Shown here one piece after another: positions 1-11,694 of a stretch of DNA of 64,000 nt. The stretch spans positions 29,160,836-29,224,835 of the forward strand of contig OY829538.1 in assembly GCA_963691705.1 (NCBI GenBank), in the 5' to 3' direction. Each line of letters begins with the position of its first letter. The first letter of the stretch is position 1. The notes beneath the pieces were generated by a model. It was not told the DNA's origin, did no database searches, and was given only the letters and a program-made list of their open reading frames with translations. This DNA comes from Viola odorata. Its lineage: Eukaryota > Streptophyta > Magnoliopsida > Malpighiales > Violaceae. The translations under genes and the position numbers were made by a program.

Positions 1-330
1 GAGGTCGATAGATTGTCCAATTTCATTCAGGGGCTCACTACGTGTCTTATCTATGAAGGTCCCTACAAAGCTTCCGAGTACTCTACAAAAGTTGCCTTGA
101 GTGTGCTGTAGGCGGCTCGAGGAGCAATGAACTCAGAACTAGAGAAAGAGACCATCGGGGGGAAAACCTTTCAGAGAAGAGTTTTCATCAACCCGAAAGA
201 AACAGTTAGCCAGACAAGAGATGGCAAAGGGATATGTATGTGACGGTTCAAAGAGGATGTTACTCTATGGAGGCCCTCATTGACACAGGTGCCATTGATA
301 GCTTCCTTTCGGACTCCTTTGCATGAAAAA
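1..330 (+). pseudogene. Gag C-terminus and protease remnant of decayed Ty3/gypsy element H
   Basis: Frame 1 of the first 230 bases reads as a Gag-like tail (EVDRLSNFIQGL..., then stop codons). After a frame change, bases of about 230-330 read MYVTVQRGC, then ALIDTGAIDSFLS, which contains the aspartic-protease D-T-G motif of a retroviral-type protease. Such a protease would process the Gag-Pol polyprotein. Several stops and at least one frameshift show it is dead. The 5' part lies outside the window. No RT or integrase follows before 2008, so the pol of H is deleted, very decayed or was never there. The family is Ty3/gypsy by inference from the protease style; the lineage is not resolved. Confidence 0.5.
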
Positions 331-1829
331 GAGCGAAGGCTTGAGAAGCTAAAGTGGTGAAACTAAAGTTTGCGAACCTAAAGCTCGAGGAGTTAAAGTT
401 CGAAGAGCCTGAGTTCGATAATATCTTGTGACGCCAAGATGTGAGAATGTGAACTGATGGGAATTATGAACTTGTGGATGCTAGTAAAATGTTAGCCCAA
501 CATTATGTGTGAGTCATGGATATGATAGCGTCGAGTGAGAACCTAGAGGCCAAGTGCTCTAGATGAGAAGGCGGTGGCTGGTGTTTGGAGGAAACACACA
601 TGAGGGTGAATAATGCGGAGAAAAGCAGCTGTTGGCTTTTGTATTGTACACATCACATAGTGATCAGACAACAAGGTCGAATACAAGTTCTATTGAGATG
701 AAGAGGAGACCAATCTATGTTCGTCATGACAACCACAACGAATTCTACGTTATAAGCATAAAGAACCTTTTGAGAAGAAATCATACTTATAGTGCTAGAA
801 TGTTAGGGAGTGGGAAGCATGAGACAATAGATGTGGCAATGTGCCGGTAGGCCATCCTAGAACCTCGAGAAAAAGGTGGGATCCTACAATGAGAACTAGG
901 AAACGAGTCGGGATACAAGTTGCGAGTGTTACTACTGAAGAACTATCTAAATGTTCGAGCATCGGATAAAGGCCTTGCCATGGACGAAAAGCGAGCATAA
1001 AAATGGGGTGAGACGGCTCGGCCTTTGACATGGTCGGACATTGCTGAGAGGCCGAGCGAACATGGCCGAGAGGCACAAGAGGGTGTGGCCTCGAGATGTG
1101 GAATGTGGCTGAGAGTTATATGCAAGCTTGGGCGAGAAGCCGGGCAAGCGTGTCTCAGAGGATTGGGGAAGTCTCGCTGGTCCTGCATGTGGGTGATGGC
1201 TGAGGACAAGAGAAGCCTTGCTATGAGATGCATACGAGTGATGTAGGTGATGGCCCTGAGTATCAAGGACTCGTCGTAGTCGGGCGAGTGCGTGAAAAGT
1301 AGAGACTAGCTTAGGCGTTAGTCTTGGGTTCGACTAAGCCTTAAAAGTGTGGATCCGAGTCGGTGGTAAGTCTTATCATATGATATGCACGAGACGAAGT
1401 TACACGAGGGTCCTCGTAGACTGCTGTCAAGGATAGGGAAAAGATTGACCCAGATGGATACGAAAGTATCAGCGATTATGTAGATTGAGGAGTGAGACTA
1501 TTAATGCATATGATGGGTAGCTAGTGTTCCTAGTCCATGGAATGATTAATAGAATGCATAAATCAAGTCGAGCATAATACGAGTACGAAGCTGAATATAA
1601 CAACCATGTGATATGAAGGGTTAATTCAGGCAGTGGGAATTGAGTGAGTAACAACGAACAAGAGATCAAAAGGGAAGTGTTCCTTTAGAGATTGTCTTGA
1701 GCTTTGCATTGCGTATTTGATGAATGTAAGGATGTGGGAGTCAACCCATAGAGATGAATCGATGATCGAAGTGGGGGAGGAAATGCACAAAGTGACAAAC
1801 CATTTATACAAAAAAAAAAAATTATACAC
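331..1829. other. Unassigned sequence, probably decayed interior of element H
   Basis: No convincing protein family is visible in six frames; the open stretches are short (72-107 codons) and overlap on both strands. The sequence is moderately GC-rich and lies between the protease remnant and a tandem array continued beyond 31362, so it is inferred to be the 3' non-coding or decayed interior of H. Confidence 0.3.
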
Positions 1830-1833
1830 ATGA

Positions 1834-2008
1834 GAACCACTGACTCAGACGGACTTGAGCCAGTAAGAGAATTTGTAATGCGCAGTGGCGCATGGCCTGA
1901 TGAGGCAAAACTATAAGGCGTAGTGGCTCTTGGCCCGATGAGGCAGACTCACTTGCTCAGATGGACCTGAGCTAGGAAGAGAAATTATGAGGCGCAGAGG
2001 TGCTTGGC
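1834..2008. repeat. Left part of a GC-rich tandem array of element H
   Basis: Units such as GCGCAGAGGTGCTTGGCC and ACTCAGACGGACTTGAGCC recur here and again at 31368-31655. The array was one block that was split when element A inserted at 2009-2013/31363-31367. Confidence 0.7.
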
Positions 2009-2013
2009 CCGAT
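2009..2013. other. Target-site duplication of element A (left copy)
   Basis: CCGAT here matches CCGAT at 31363-31367, directly outside the two LTRs. A 5-bp duplication is typical of Ty3/gypsy integration. Confidence 0.9.
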
Positions 2014-2695
2014 TGATACAAGCTCGAGGACCATGCCTCGTATCTGCGCCAAGGACTCACGGGATGGCCGAGCAACCCATGAGGAGACACGCCCGGGGCC
2101 GCGCCAAACCCTAGCAACGCATGAGGATGACCGCGCGAGTCCGTGCGCTAGCCATCCGCGCCTTGGCCGAAACCCTAGTGGCAGCCTTCAAGAGCTCCTC
2201 AAGGCCCATCTTCCCAAGCCCGCCCCTTAGTCTAAGTGTAGGGTATTTTAGGGATTTCCATGTAATAATGCCCAAGCTATAAATAGAAGGAGATAGCCTC
2301 TTTTATAGCTTGTCTTTGATTTTGTTGAGTTTATCTCCTTTCAAGACCAATTAGTTGGCTTTGCCTTAGGGGTCTTAAACCTGGTTTTCATTTAGTTAAT
2401 TAATTCCTTTCGGCTTGTTTATTGTATGAACAATTAAGGGAAGGTTGCAATTATCGATCCTTATAATCATTTGAATACAAGTTAGTATATTGTTTGTTCA
2501 TCAAATCATTCTCCTTTTCATCCATTAATCCGCTACTCTTCCGCAATCTCCTTGCGATGTTATCCTCTCCATTAACACCATTAAACACCATCTAAACACC
2601 TTCCACCCTTGTGTTTACCATCCTCCCAAAGGAGACTAGATCCTTCAAGCTCAAGAACATGGTTTCTTCCTTCAAGAGAAGCCTGAATGTTATCA
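2014..2695 (+). repeat. 5' LTR of element A
   Basis: 682 bp, starts TGATACAAG and ends GAATGTTATCA. It aligns end to end with 30652-31362, with scattered substitutions and a longer GC-rich segment in the 3' copy. Divergence seen by eye is clearly higher than for C or D, fitting an older insertion. Confidence 0.9.
2277..2286 (+). promoter_or_regulatory. TATA box in 5' LTR of A
   Basis: CTATAAATAG, in the U3-like part of the LTR and repeated at 30942-30951 in the 3' LTR. It is expected to position transcription start about 30 bp downstream. Confidence 0.6.
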
Positions 2696-2697
2696 TG

Positions 2698-2712
2698 TGG
2701 TAGCGGAGCTCC
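2698..2712 (+). other. Primer-binding site of element A
   Basis: TGGTAGCGGAGCTCC begins 2 bases after the LTR. The same TGGTAGCGGAGCTC core follows the 5' LTR of element D (minus strand, 28683-28697). It differs at two positions from the initiator-Met PBS TGGTATCAGAGC, so the priming tRNA is uncertain. Confidence 0.7.
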
Positions 2713-4281
2713 AAATCATCTTCTAGGTTGGTAAACTCCCTTCTCACGGCTGGATCCATCATTTCCACCGTGTGTTTATACATTTTGGCCGAAAATTTTG
2801 TGCTGAAATTTTTCTGTTTTTCATAACCGTTCCTCTCTTCATTTTCTTGAGTTTCCACGGTTCAAACACCTTGATTCTTGTTTTCTATGGTTTAACCATT
2901 GTTTTCTACCATAGGAATCATTTCTAGGTCATTTGGAATTTTTGTGTTCTTGAGTCTTTTTTGTCTTTTAGTGTGCTGAATCTTGGAAGAACACAATTGC
3001 TAGATTTTTTTGTGTTTGTGTGCATCTAAATGGACGAAAATTCATCTTCTTAAAGGTGTATTTGTTGCTGAAGTTATTGGAGCTTCCTATGGTGGCCATG
3101 AGAGCCATGTGGACTTGATTGTATTCTTGCTAGAATCCGAAATTGTTGCTCCAATCCTAGCCGGCCACATCACCTTAATTGTGAGCCTAGTATTTTGCTC
3201 CATTGTGAGCCAAGCATTTCAGCTTGCTCACTACTCTAGGCCGGCCCTAACTTAGCATCCTTACACATTGTATGCTTGTCATACACGTCCACCTCACATG
3301 CCACATCACTTGCTTGGTCATCCACACAATTAGTGACACATCATCTTCACTTGCCACATCACACTTTTTGGCATTTAGTGAAAATATTTTCAAGAGCTAA
3401 ACTACTTGTCTTTCACTTCTTCTTTGAAAATACTTGTCATCCAAGTGAGTCTTCTTCACTCTTTGCAAAACAGAAAAGAAAAGAAGGGAACTAAAACATT
3501 TGATCACAAAACAAAAAGAAAAGAAAAGAAAGAAATTTGATCAACTTCCTAAAATCTCAAAAAAAAAAAAAAAAAGAGATTGGCAAAGGAGTCATAAGCA
3601 AGAAGCTTCTTGTGTATGTGCATTGAAGTGAATTACTTTGTTTTTGTAGTGTCTTAGTGGATGAACACAAGTTTCGGATTTGTTTTTCCATTTGTGTTAT
3701 CTTGCTCGGATTTCCAGTGTGACTACCTTCGCATTTCTGCCTTCTGTGAGAGTGTTTGTGCCCAGAAAATTCTAAAATTTTGACAGCTTAAACTTCAGCC
3801 TGAGTGTAACAACTCGTATGTTTAAGACGTCTCCTAATTCTGTGGTTTTCGTATACTGCTCCCCAAATCAAAATCAGTGCGCAGTTTTCACCCGAAATTT
3901 CAGTGTTGAGTCTTTCTTTTCAGTTTGTTTTCTCTTCTCATTTGAGCTAGCTTTTCTTTGAGTCCTTGCTCTATCCTTCTTTTTTTCCATCATTATTTCT
4001 ACTCTAAGTCACTTAGGTGTGCATTTCAATCCAATTCGTGCTTACCTTTTGATTTTCTCTACCTTTCTTTCTAAGCTTGTTTTCTTTGCATTCCTTGTGC
4101 TGTTTTATGTCTTAGAGTTTGTGCTAAGCTACATTACTTGGTTTTACTTGGAGATTAGAGTGGGTGAGGAGGTGAGATTATTAGACTGTAGTGTGAAACA
4201 CGAGAGAAACACGTGAGGGAGGGACTAACCCTTTGTTTATATATCAATTGTGTTTGTTTTCCTTTTTGTAGGTATTTTTCT
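2713..4281 (+). other. Long untranslated leader of element A
   Basis: No long ORF. It holds an A-rich tract (about 3482-3577) and pyrimidine-rich stretches. Bases 4172-4225 (GTGAGATTA...AACACGTGAGGGAG) closely match the leader of element D (reverse complement of 27970-28020), linking the two. A pyrimidine tract ending in GTAG at 4260-4271, just before the ATG at 4282, looks like a 3' splice site, so the leader may be spliced; I cannot place the donor. Confidence 0.55.
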
Positions 4282-5100
4282 ATGTCTTCCTTTTGTGATG
4301 AATTTGGGTCCTCTTGGGATGAGGATTCTTGTTGCTCTCGTGCCACCAATTGGGAGGTTGCCTCTTGTTCTACTTCGGCCTATTCTATGGATCCTAGTGG
4401 CCAAGTCCCGTCGTGTTATGAGGGAAGCTACATTGCTGACCATGAGGCATCGCTTGATTCTTGGACTTATGATAGGGACAACCTAGACAACCGCTCCTAT
4501 GCCACCTCTTCTTCTCGGATGGAGTATGATCTTCTTGAGCCCTCACGGTGAACTTTTGGTCATGCCTCTAGTACGGATAGTGGAGATGATTCTTATACAC
4601 GCGAGGACTTCCTGGATGGGCCATCTTATGCGCCGCCGGATTCTAGTGCACCTTCTCGCCGCACCCCACCTTATCATGAGGTGTTATCATCTCGCCATGA
4701 CCATGGACCTCCTCCGGGCTCATCAAGCCGTGGCACCCCTACCTCTGCCTCTTTTCCTAGTGCAACCTATTCCTTGGTTTCTTGTGACTGGTTCCCTCCT
4801 TGTGATAGGGACGCTTATTCAGATGCGTATGGGACTCGGTATGAGGGGAGTTCTTATGGGCTTGACAGCCGTGACATCCACACTTGGCCCACATCATTTT
4901 CTTCTCGGTTGGAGTATGATCTTCATGAGCCTTCTCGGAATGCCTTTGTGTATGCCTCTAGTGCGGATCGTGGGGATGATTATGATGCACACGGGGACTT
5001 CATTGATGGTTCATCTCGGCATGGGAACCGAGGCCATGATTTCTACACCACGACTGCCTCTTCCTCACGCCATGGCCGAAGCTTTGGTTCCTACCACAGC
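4282..5100 (+). pseudogene. Element A unknown ORF, segment 1 (N-terminal)
   Basis: Starts MSSFCDEFGSSWDEDSCC. I chose the ATG at 4282 because it opens the frame right after a splice-acceptor-like tract. The 273 codons are rich in Ser, Tyr, Asp and Arg and contain internal duplications: SSRMEYDLLEPSR (about 4510) and SSRLEYDLHEPSR (about 4900), each followed by ASS-D-GDD motifs. An in-frame TGA lies at 4549-4551. The frame runs to the codon ending at 5100, where element C is inserted, and continues without a shift at 20295. I do not recognise the protein; low-complexity, intrinsically disordered composition is likely. It has no Gag zinc knuckle and no pol motif. Confidence 0.6.
5096..5100. other. 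Target-site duplication of element C (left copy)
   Basis: ACAGC directly before TGATAACAAT, matched by ACAGC at 20290-20294 directly after the 3' LTR. Confidence 0.92.
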
Positions 5101-5656
5101 TGATAACAATCCACTTATCGGCAAGGGCATTTTCGTCTTACACCCTGAGAAGAGGGTACAACTACTGTTCCTACCGCACAGACAGCATCGAGGCTATCGC
5201 CTCCCTCTATGTGACTAAAGCTGGGATGGTCGACATCAGCGGGGGGGTCTTACACTCAACACTGTTATAACAGACGACGCTACCCCATCCCAGTCCAAGA
5301 CAAGCTTCTCGTTTGGGGTGTAGGCATTGCCTCACCTAGGTAACACCTACCCCGATAGCTCACTCCACCAACGGGGAATTCTAACCCCCTCCAACGGGAG
5401 CGTTAGCCCCTTATGATCCAGATCACTCAGAAACGCTCCATTTTCATCTATAAATACCTCCCCCACAAAGGAGGAAGGTAAGCACGAATTACTGCCCCAA
5501 GCTCTGCCAAATTCACTACACATACTGACTTAAGCATCGGAGTGTTTCCGCCGGAGACCCCCTCGGCGTATTGCAGGTACTGCGGACCGCCGTGGGCACT
5601 GATCTGAGAGGACCAATTTCTCCATATATCCTTCGGCAGAAGATAAATTCTTATCA
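5101..5656 (+). repeat. 5' LTR of element C
   Basis: 556 bp, TGATAACAATCC... to ...AATTCTTATCA. Colinear with 19733-20289. Confidence 0.93.
5448..5458 (+). promoter_or_regulatory. TATA box in 5' LTR of C
   Basis: CTATAAATACC, repeated at 20080-20090 in the 3' LTR. Confidence 0.6.
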
Positions 5657-5658
5657 AA

Positions 5659-5677
5659 TTGGTGCTTTCATTGAGAG
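5659..5677 (+). other. Primer-binding site of element C
   Basis: TTGGTGCTTTCATTGAGAG begins two bases after the LTR end. I recall this form from plant Tat-type elements; the tRNA is not identified here. Confidence 0.6.
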
Positions 5678-5742
5678 TCTTGGTTCTATTAAGTGAGCAT
5701 CCTTAATAACCAAGCTCCTTCCTCCCTGAAGCTAGAAGGGTT

Positions 5743-7590
5743 ATGGCCTCGGAGTCAGATCCCGCGCTGTCCCAATCCTCCAACATCCCCTACAACACCC
5801 GCCGACGACTTTTTGCTTTCGCTACCTCTGATATCTCTACCCCAGTGCAAGATGTCACTGCGGGAGAATCAGATCCTCCTCCTGGGCAAAGTACGGAAGA
5901 AATTACATTCCAGATTTGTTCCCCTTTTTCCCACATAGTGGGAACCAGTCATTCTACCCCCCAAGCAAGTAGATCCGCGATAGGCGAAGCAGACAACCCT
6001 TTCGCAAGCTCAATAGCAGCTCTCCAAGCTCAATTGGATCAGTTGACAGAGATGGCTGCTAGATTTACTCCTCATGCCTCGAGACCTGGTGTGTCCTCCC
6101 AAGTAGTTTTCACTCCGTCCATTGTCAACGAACGACCATTATCGCCCCGACAATCTAGGGGACTCCCGTCCTCCTTACCTTTCTCATCGGCCCCCATAAA
6201 TGTCCCGCCACTCACGCGTGGACCTGTTGAACATTCTGGACAATACAGGGGAGAAATCCCTATCCCTGAGGTAGCCCGCCGACGTGATGAGTACAGAGAA
6301 CACTGGGATGATCGGCGAGGGGAGATATTCCGAGAACAATCTCCTAGATACAGTGAGAGATCTAGCAGCAGAGGTCGACGAGCTCGAACTCCAAGAAGCC
6401 GCAGCCGATCTCCCAGGCGGCATCAAGAATATGACCCTTAGAATCCCAGATATGATGTTGAAATTCCACACCCGCATCAGCCTCGTGGGGTCCCTGATAT
6501 TAACGCTGGCCATCCGTTCAGTTACCGTGTCAGGCACCACAGGGTCCATCGGTATGTGAAACTCCCTGCAGAATCATATGATGGCACGAAAGATCCCATT
6601 TCTCACCTCAATAAGGTGAAAGACTTTGTGCAATTCCAAACCCGCAGTGATGTTGCATTATGTCAGATCTTCGTAATGACGATGTCAGGAGTGGCACGTC
6701 TTTGGTTTGAGGGACTCCCGGCCGGGTCTATTGATAATTTTTCTCAACTGGAAGAAAAATTCAAAAGTCGGTTTAGCACGGCTATTCCTATCAGGAAGTC
6801 AGCAGCTGCACTATTCGATATTCATCGAAAACCGCAGGAATCATTGAACGACTTTTTAGGTCGATTTGATCTTGAAATGTCCCTAACGCCAGGGGTCACT
6901 ATTGATTTTGCAGTTGAGGCCCTGAAACGCAATTGTCGATACGGAAAATTGAGAGACACGTTAACGGTGGACCCGCCGTTAACCCTGGATGCGTTGAGGC
7001 TAAAAGCGCATAATTATGCGAGGATGGAAGAGGAGGAAAATAGGGAATGGATCCGAAACATGCCAACGGACCCATACTTGGCCCCTAACGCCCCGCATAG
7101 CAGCTCCCCTGACACGCGACCCACTGATGATCATGGACAACGAAAAGAGCATACTGCCAAGGCCTCTAACCGGCAGAGAGGCAATTTCTCGAAAGGAAGA
7201 CCCGGAGGGTCCCCCACTCGGAAACAAGCAGATTCGCCAAAGGGCCGGATATATGATCCTGACCTTCCATCTCTTATACTCCCAAGGGCGGAAATCCTAG
7301 AGATAGTCCAACAGCGAAATCTGCCCATTCGATACCCAGCTCCTGTGAAGCCAGGAGTGATCATGGGAGGAAGGGAAAACGCGTATTGCAAGTTCCACAA
7401 GGTCAAGGGACATTCGACAGATGTATGCAGAGAACTGAAATTGGCCATAGAGCGATTGGTCGAAGAGGGCTACCTTGGAGAATTTGCCACCAAGGCAAGA
7501 GAAGGGGCCAGGATCAACCCAACTGGAATGACAACTGATCAGAGGCAAACGCCTTCACACGCCATGGGGGCTAACACAATTCCCCTTTGA
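5743..7590 (+). pseudogene. gag: Element C gag
   Basis: Encodes the capsid/nucleocapsid precursor that packages the element RNA in cytoplasmic particles. Start MASESDPALSQSSN at 5743 is the first ATG after the PBS that opens the frame. The N-terminal 230 residues are Ser/Pro-rich and end in an Arg-Ser block (RSRSRSPRR). The Gag core follows from about residue 270 (KLPAESYDGTKDP, then LWFEGLPAGSIDNFSQLEEK), as in PF03732-type plant Gag. Near the C-terminus CKFHKVKGHSTDVC is a CHHC-type variant knuckle (C-x2-H-x4-H-x4-C), as in other Tat-group Gags. An in-frame TAG at 6439-6441 interrupts it and a TGA at 7588-7590 separates it from the protease part; the same frame continues beyond both. Confidence 0.85.
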
Positions 7591-8160
7591 CAAAATAGAG
7601 AAGCTCTCGTTGTTCATAGCGATCAGATGCCTATGATTAATATCATCGCCGGGGGAACACCCTACTTCGAGGAGGCCATACCACAAACGCCCAATCCTGG
7701 GGAAAAGCGCAAGCAAGAGAACGCGCAGGTAAAAATTGAGGCGATCAGTGCCTTAGACAGAATGATATTGTCCTTCTCAGAAGAAGACAAAAAAGGCATT
7801 GTTTTCCCGCATAATGACGCGTTGGTAGTAACACCCGTCATTGGAAGTCACGGGGTGAGAAGAACCCTTGTTGACAATGGTAGCGCTGTAAATCTATTTT
7901 CGTTGGAAGCATAAAACTTGATGAAACGCCCTGACGGCGAGCTAGCGCCATGCATGAGGCCAATTGTTGGGATTGATGGGGTACCGATTTCGGTAGCCGG
8001 AATAACATCCTTGCCAGTGTACTTCCGAGAAGACACCTCCAAGCGATCTGAAGAGCTATTATTCCTGGTCGTGGACCTAACGTTACCATATAACGCCATA
8101 CTGGGGCGACCGTTCCTCAATCGTTTCGGGGCAGCGATATCCCAAAAAACCTGCGGATGA
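7591..8160 (+). pseudogene. Element C protease region
   Basis: Continues the gag frame. VIGSHGVRRTLVDNGSAVNLF (about 7831-7905) carries the aspartic-protease active-site block in the form D-N-G-S instead of D-T/S-G. LPYNAILGRPFLNRF near 8090-8130 is the usual ILGRPFL motif near the protease end. A TAA at 7912-7914 falls just after the active site. Near 8143-8150 an A6 run marks where the frame changes to that of RT. It would normally cut the Gag-Pol polyprotein; this copy cannot be made intact. Confidence 0.8.
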
Positions 8161-9854
8161 AATACCCCTCGTGGGACGGCGTGGTCTCAATCAAAGGAGA
8201 CCAGAAACTGGCAGCCGAGTGTTATTCGCTTATGACTCAAAGGAGTTGTGACCGCTACGTTTGCGTGGCAGACGATCCTTTCTACGATAAAGAAGAAAAA
8301 TGCACTCAGCCGCTAGATCAGATGATGTCAATGCCTATCGGTGGGGACAGTGAAGCGAATCTCTTGGTCAGTGAGAAACTGAGCACTGAAGAGAACGTGC
8401 AACTAACCCGGTTGTTAAGAAAATGCAAGGGAGAATTCGCATGGAAACCAGCGGACATGGTCGGAATCTCGCGGGAAATTGCGGAACATCGACTAAACGT
8501 TAGCCCTGATGCCAAGCCTATTCAGTAGAAACGACGTGCTTTTTCATCAGGGAAAGTAGCAGCTATCGAGAAAGAGTTACTAAAACTCATGGATGCGGGG
8601 TTCATCCGAGAAGTCCAATACCCAACTTGGCTAGCTAACCCGGTGTTAGTTCCAAAGCCTAACGGAGATTGGCGCATGTGCATCGATTTCACCGATCTAA
8701 ATAATGCTTGTCCCAAAGATTGCTATCCCCTTCCTCGAATTGATCAGCTGGTCGACCAAACTGCTGGATACGTTTATTTAAGCTCCCTAGATGCCAACTC
8801 CGGGTATCACCAAATCCCTATGGCCATAGAAGACGAAGAAAAAACTGCCTTCATCACCCCTAGGGCTACATATTGCTACACCGCAATGCCGTTTGGGCTG
8901 AAGAACGCCGGGGCAACATTCCAGCGCATGGCGAATAAAGTTTTCGAAAAGCAAATCGAGAAAAATGTAGAGGCTTACGTGGACGATATCCTGATCAAAA
9001 GTCGAAGCTTCAAAGACCACCTTGCTGACTTGGAAGAAGTTTTCAATGTGATGAAAAAGTACAAAATGAAGCTGAATCCACGAAAGTGTATGTTCGCATT
9101 CCAAATGGGTAAATTCTTGGGCTACGTGGTCAGCCGGAAGGGTATCCAACCCAACCCTTCAAAGATAAAGGCCATTCAGGACATGATATCCCCTCGGACC
9201 GTCAAAAAAATACAGAAGCTCACCGGCCGCATCATCGCGTTAGGACGGTTCATATCTAAGCAAGGCGAGAGATGCTTGCCTTTTTTCAAGGTCATTCGAA
9301 ACAAGGCCCTATTCGGGTGGACAGAGGAATGTGAAAATGCGTTTGCGGGGCTGAAAGCTTACTTGTCATCCGATCTAGTGCTAACGAGGCCTGAGTCCGG
9401 TGATGAGCTATATCTATACTTGGGAGTAGCTGACGAGGTAGTCAGCGCCGTCCTTGTGCGAAGTGAAGGGCATGTACACCGCTCTGTATTTTTTGTGAGT
9501 CACATATTGAAAGATGCTGAGCTGCGATACGCTCGCATCGAGAAGATAGCGCTTGCCCTAATACAGGCAACGTGAAAGATGGACCGATACTTCCAAGCCC
9601 ACCCCGTCACTGTGCTCACTGATCAGCCGCTGAGAAAAATCTTTAGAAAGCCTGAGTCTTCAGGGAGGATGTTGATTTGGGCAATCGAGCTCGAACAATA
9701 CGGGCTGCAGTACAAAGCCAGACCGGTAATTAAAGCCCAAGCGTTAGCAGACTTCATAGCGGAATGCACATTCACCAAAGATGCGTCGGTAGACCTGTCA
9801 GAGGAAGAATAAGAAAATTCATGCCTACCGTTCCCGGAAACGTTAGCGGACTAA
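8157..9854 (+). pseudogene. pol: Element C reverse transcriptase and RNase H
   Basis: Copies element RNA into DNA. The frame (8157 onward) shows the RT palm with DWRMCIDFTDLNNACPKDCYP, MPFGLKNAGATFQRM and the catalytic AYVDDILIKS (about 8970-9000), then the thumb/connection and a first RNase H (about 9400-9812: TDQPLRKIF, ALADFIAEC). Stops in the same frame: TAG 8526-8528 (after PDAKPIQ), TGA 9573-9575, TAA 9810-9812 and TAA 9852-9854. The first two sit where relatives usually have Gln and Arg, fitting CAG to TAG and CGA to TGA changes. Without these stops the frame is continuous into integrase. Confidence 0.9.
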
Positions 9855-11615
9855 TGGGTTATTCATGTGGACGGAGCAAAAAATCAAGAGCTAGCAGGCG
9901 CAGGTGTTTTCCTGGTGGGACCAGACGGCATGGAAATGCGATACGCCATCAGAATCCTGCAGCCGTTATCCAACAATGCCGCTGAATACGAAGCGCTGCT
10001 GGCAGGACTTAGAATTGGAAACAGCTTCTCCGTCGAAGCCTCTACTGTTGCGGAGGAGGAATGCGGCTTGCGCCTAAAAATACGAGGAGACTCTAAATTG
10101 ATAATGGATCAAGTCCTAGGAAACTCCCAAGCCCGAGAACCCATCATGATTCAATACTTGGCCAAAGTAAAGCGTGAGCTGTCGGAGATGCAGAAAAAAG
10201 GCACTCGGTTCACCTTTGAACATATCCCCAGAGAAAATAATAAAGAGGCTGATAGCCTCGCCAAGATGGCAGCCAACGTAGAAGCCTCCATACCCAACGA
10301 AGTGCACTACGGGGAGTTATCCACACCCTCTTTCATGGAAGAGCAAGCATCGTTTTGTATGGAGGAAATAGAAAGTGACTGGAGAATCCCAGTGGTAGAA
10401 TATCTGAAACATGATAGGCTACCGGAAGAAATTACGGAAAGAAGGAAAGTCCTGAAATGGGCGGCGCGATGTACATATTACAATGGAGAGTTAATACGGA
10501 GGTGCTTCTCCCACCCAGCCGCTAAATGCATAACGGAACAAGAAGGTTTGCATGTGTTGCGAGAAATTCACGAAGGGATATGCGGCATGCACATCGCCAG
10601 CGATACACTGGCAGCCCAAGTCTTTCGGTCGGGATTCTACTGGCCCACCATACGAGGAGATTGCCATAACTTCGTGAAAACCTGTCAGAAATGTCAGGAA
10701 TATACTAAGATTCCTAGAAAACCGGCCGTGCAAATTTCAGAAATAATCGCTCCATGCCCGTTTGCCAAATGGGGCATTGACATTTTAGGCCCGTTTCCAA
10801 AGGCTAGATCTCAGTTGAAATTCGTGGTCGTGGCGGTAGACTACTTCACAAAATGGGCCGAAGCCGAGGAGTTAGCCACCATCACCCCTGAAAAAATTTG
10901 GCATTTTTTCAAACACCAAGTCATTATGCGATTCGGGGTGCCGCGTATACTGGTTAGCGACAATGGAACGCAGGTCACAAGCCAATTCTTCAGGGATCAG
11001 TGTGCGGAATTTCAGATCGAACAAAGGTTCTCTTCCGTGGCGCACCCTCAAACCAATGGCCAGGCAGAAGTAACCAACCACAACATCCTTAGTGGCATCA
11101 AAAGAAACCTGGAAGGTTCCAAAAAGAAATGGCCAGACGAACTGCCATACGTACTATGGGCCTATCGCATGACTGTCAAGGCCGGCACTGGAGAGACCCC
11201 GTTTGTGTTAGCATTCGGAACCGAAGCTGTCACACCGGTTGAGATCGAAACGATGAGCCTTCGGGTGGCTCATTTCAAAGAAGAAAATAATGAGGAAAGG
11301 TTACGTGCTAACCTTGACGCCCTACCGGAAACACATGAGGAAACTCTCCTGAAAACTCTGCACTACAAAAGAAAAATGGCACAATACCACAACTGGCAAG
11401 TGAGAGAGCGATTGCTCAAAGCTGGAGATTTAGTGCTCAGAGATAGACGAGCGGCAGGGCAACGCATGGGAAAACTCAGCCCAAACTGGGATGGACCGTA
11501 TCGCGTCACCCGTGTCGTGGGAAGAGGAGCTTACCACTTGGAAATGCTCGATGGAATGCCCCTGCAGAACTCTTGGAATATAGCTCAGCTGAAGCTATAC
11601 CACGCCAGGAACTAG
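9855..11615 (+). pseudogene. pol: Element C second RNase H domain and integrase
   Basis: A 587-codon stretch without stops. Residues from IHVDGAKNQELAGAGVFL to NNAAEYEALLAGLRIG (about 9858-10015) are the second, 'archaeal-like' RNase H known from Tat elements, with HIPRENNKEADSLAKMA at its end. Integrase follows: HHCC zinc domain (IHEGICGMH ... CQKCQEY, about 10567-10700), the catalytic D,D,E core (GIDILGPFP, VSDNGTQV, NGQAEVTN) and a C-terminal GPYRV domain. Integrase inserts element cDNA with the 5-bp duplication seen at the ends. The stop at 11613-11615 is the natural end. No chromodomain is seen, as expected for Tat. Confidence 0.9.
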
Positions 11616-11694
11616 CTCATCCTATCTGGTAATATCAATGCTATTCTAACAAGATATATTTTCCTGTGCGTTTGCAGTTGATAAAATGCAGATA
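11616..11694. other. Short spacer after pol of C
   Basis: Non-coding; contains nothing recognisable. Confidence 0.4.

Noticed and set aside
4499..5218. 239-codon plus-strand frame overlapping A's ORF
   Set aside because: Met/Leu-rich shadow in another frame of the Ser/Asp/Tyr-rich ORF; crosses into the LTR of C, so it is not an original gene.
8140..8160. A6 run at the protease/RT frame change of C as a programmed -1 frameshift site
   Set aside because: The phase (CAA AAA ACC) does not fit a canonical X XXY YYZ heptamer, and this copy has many stops; a simple indel in a homopolymer is more likely.
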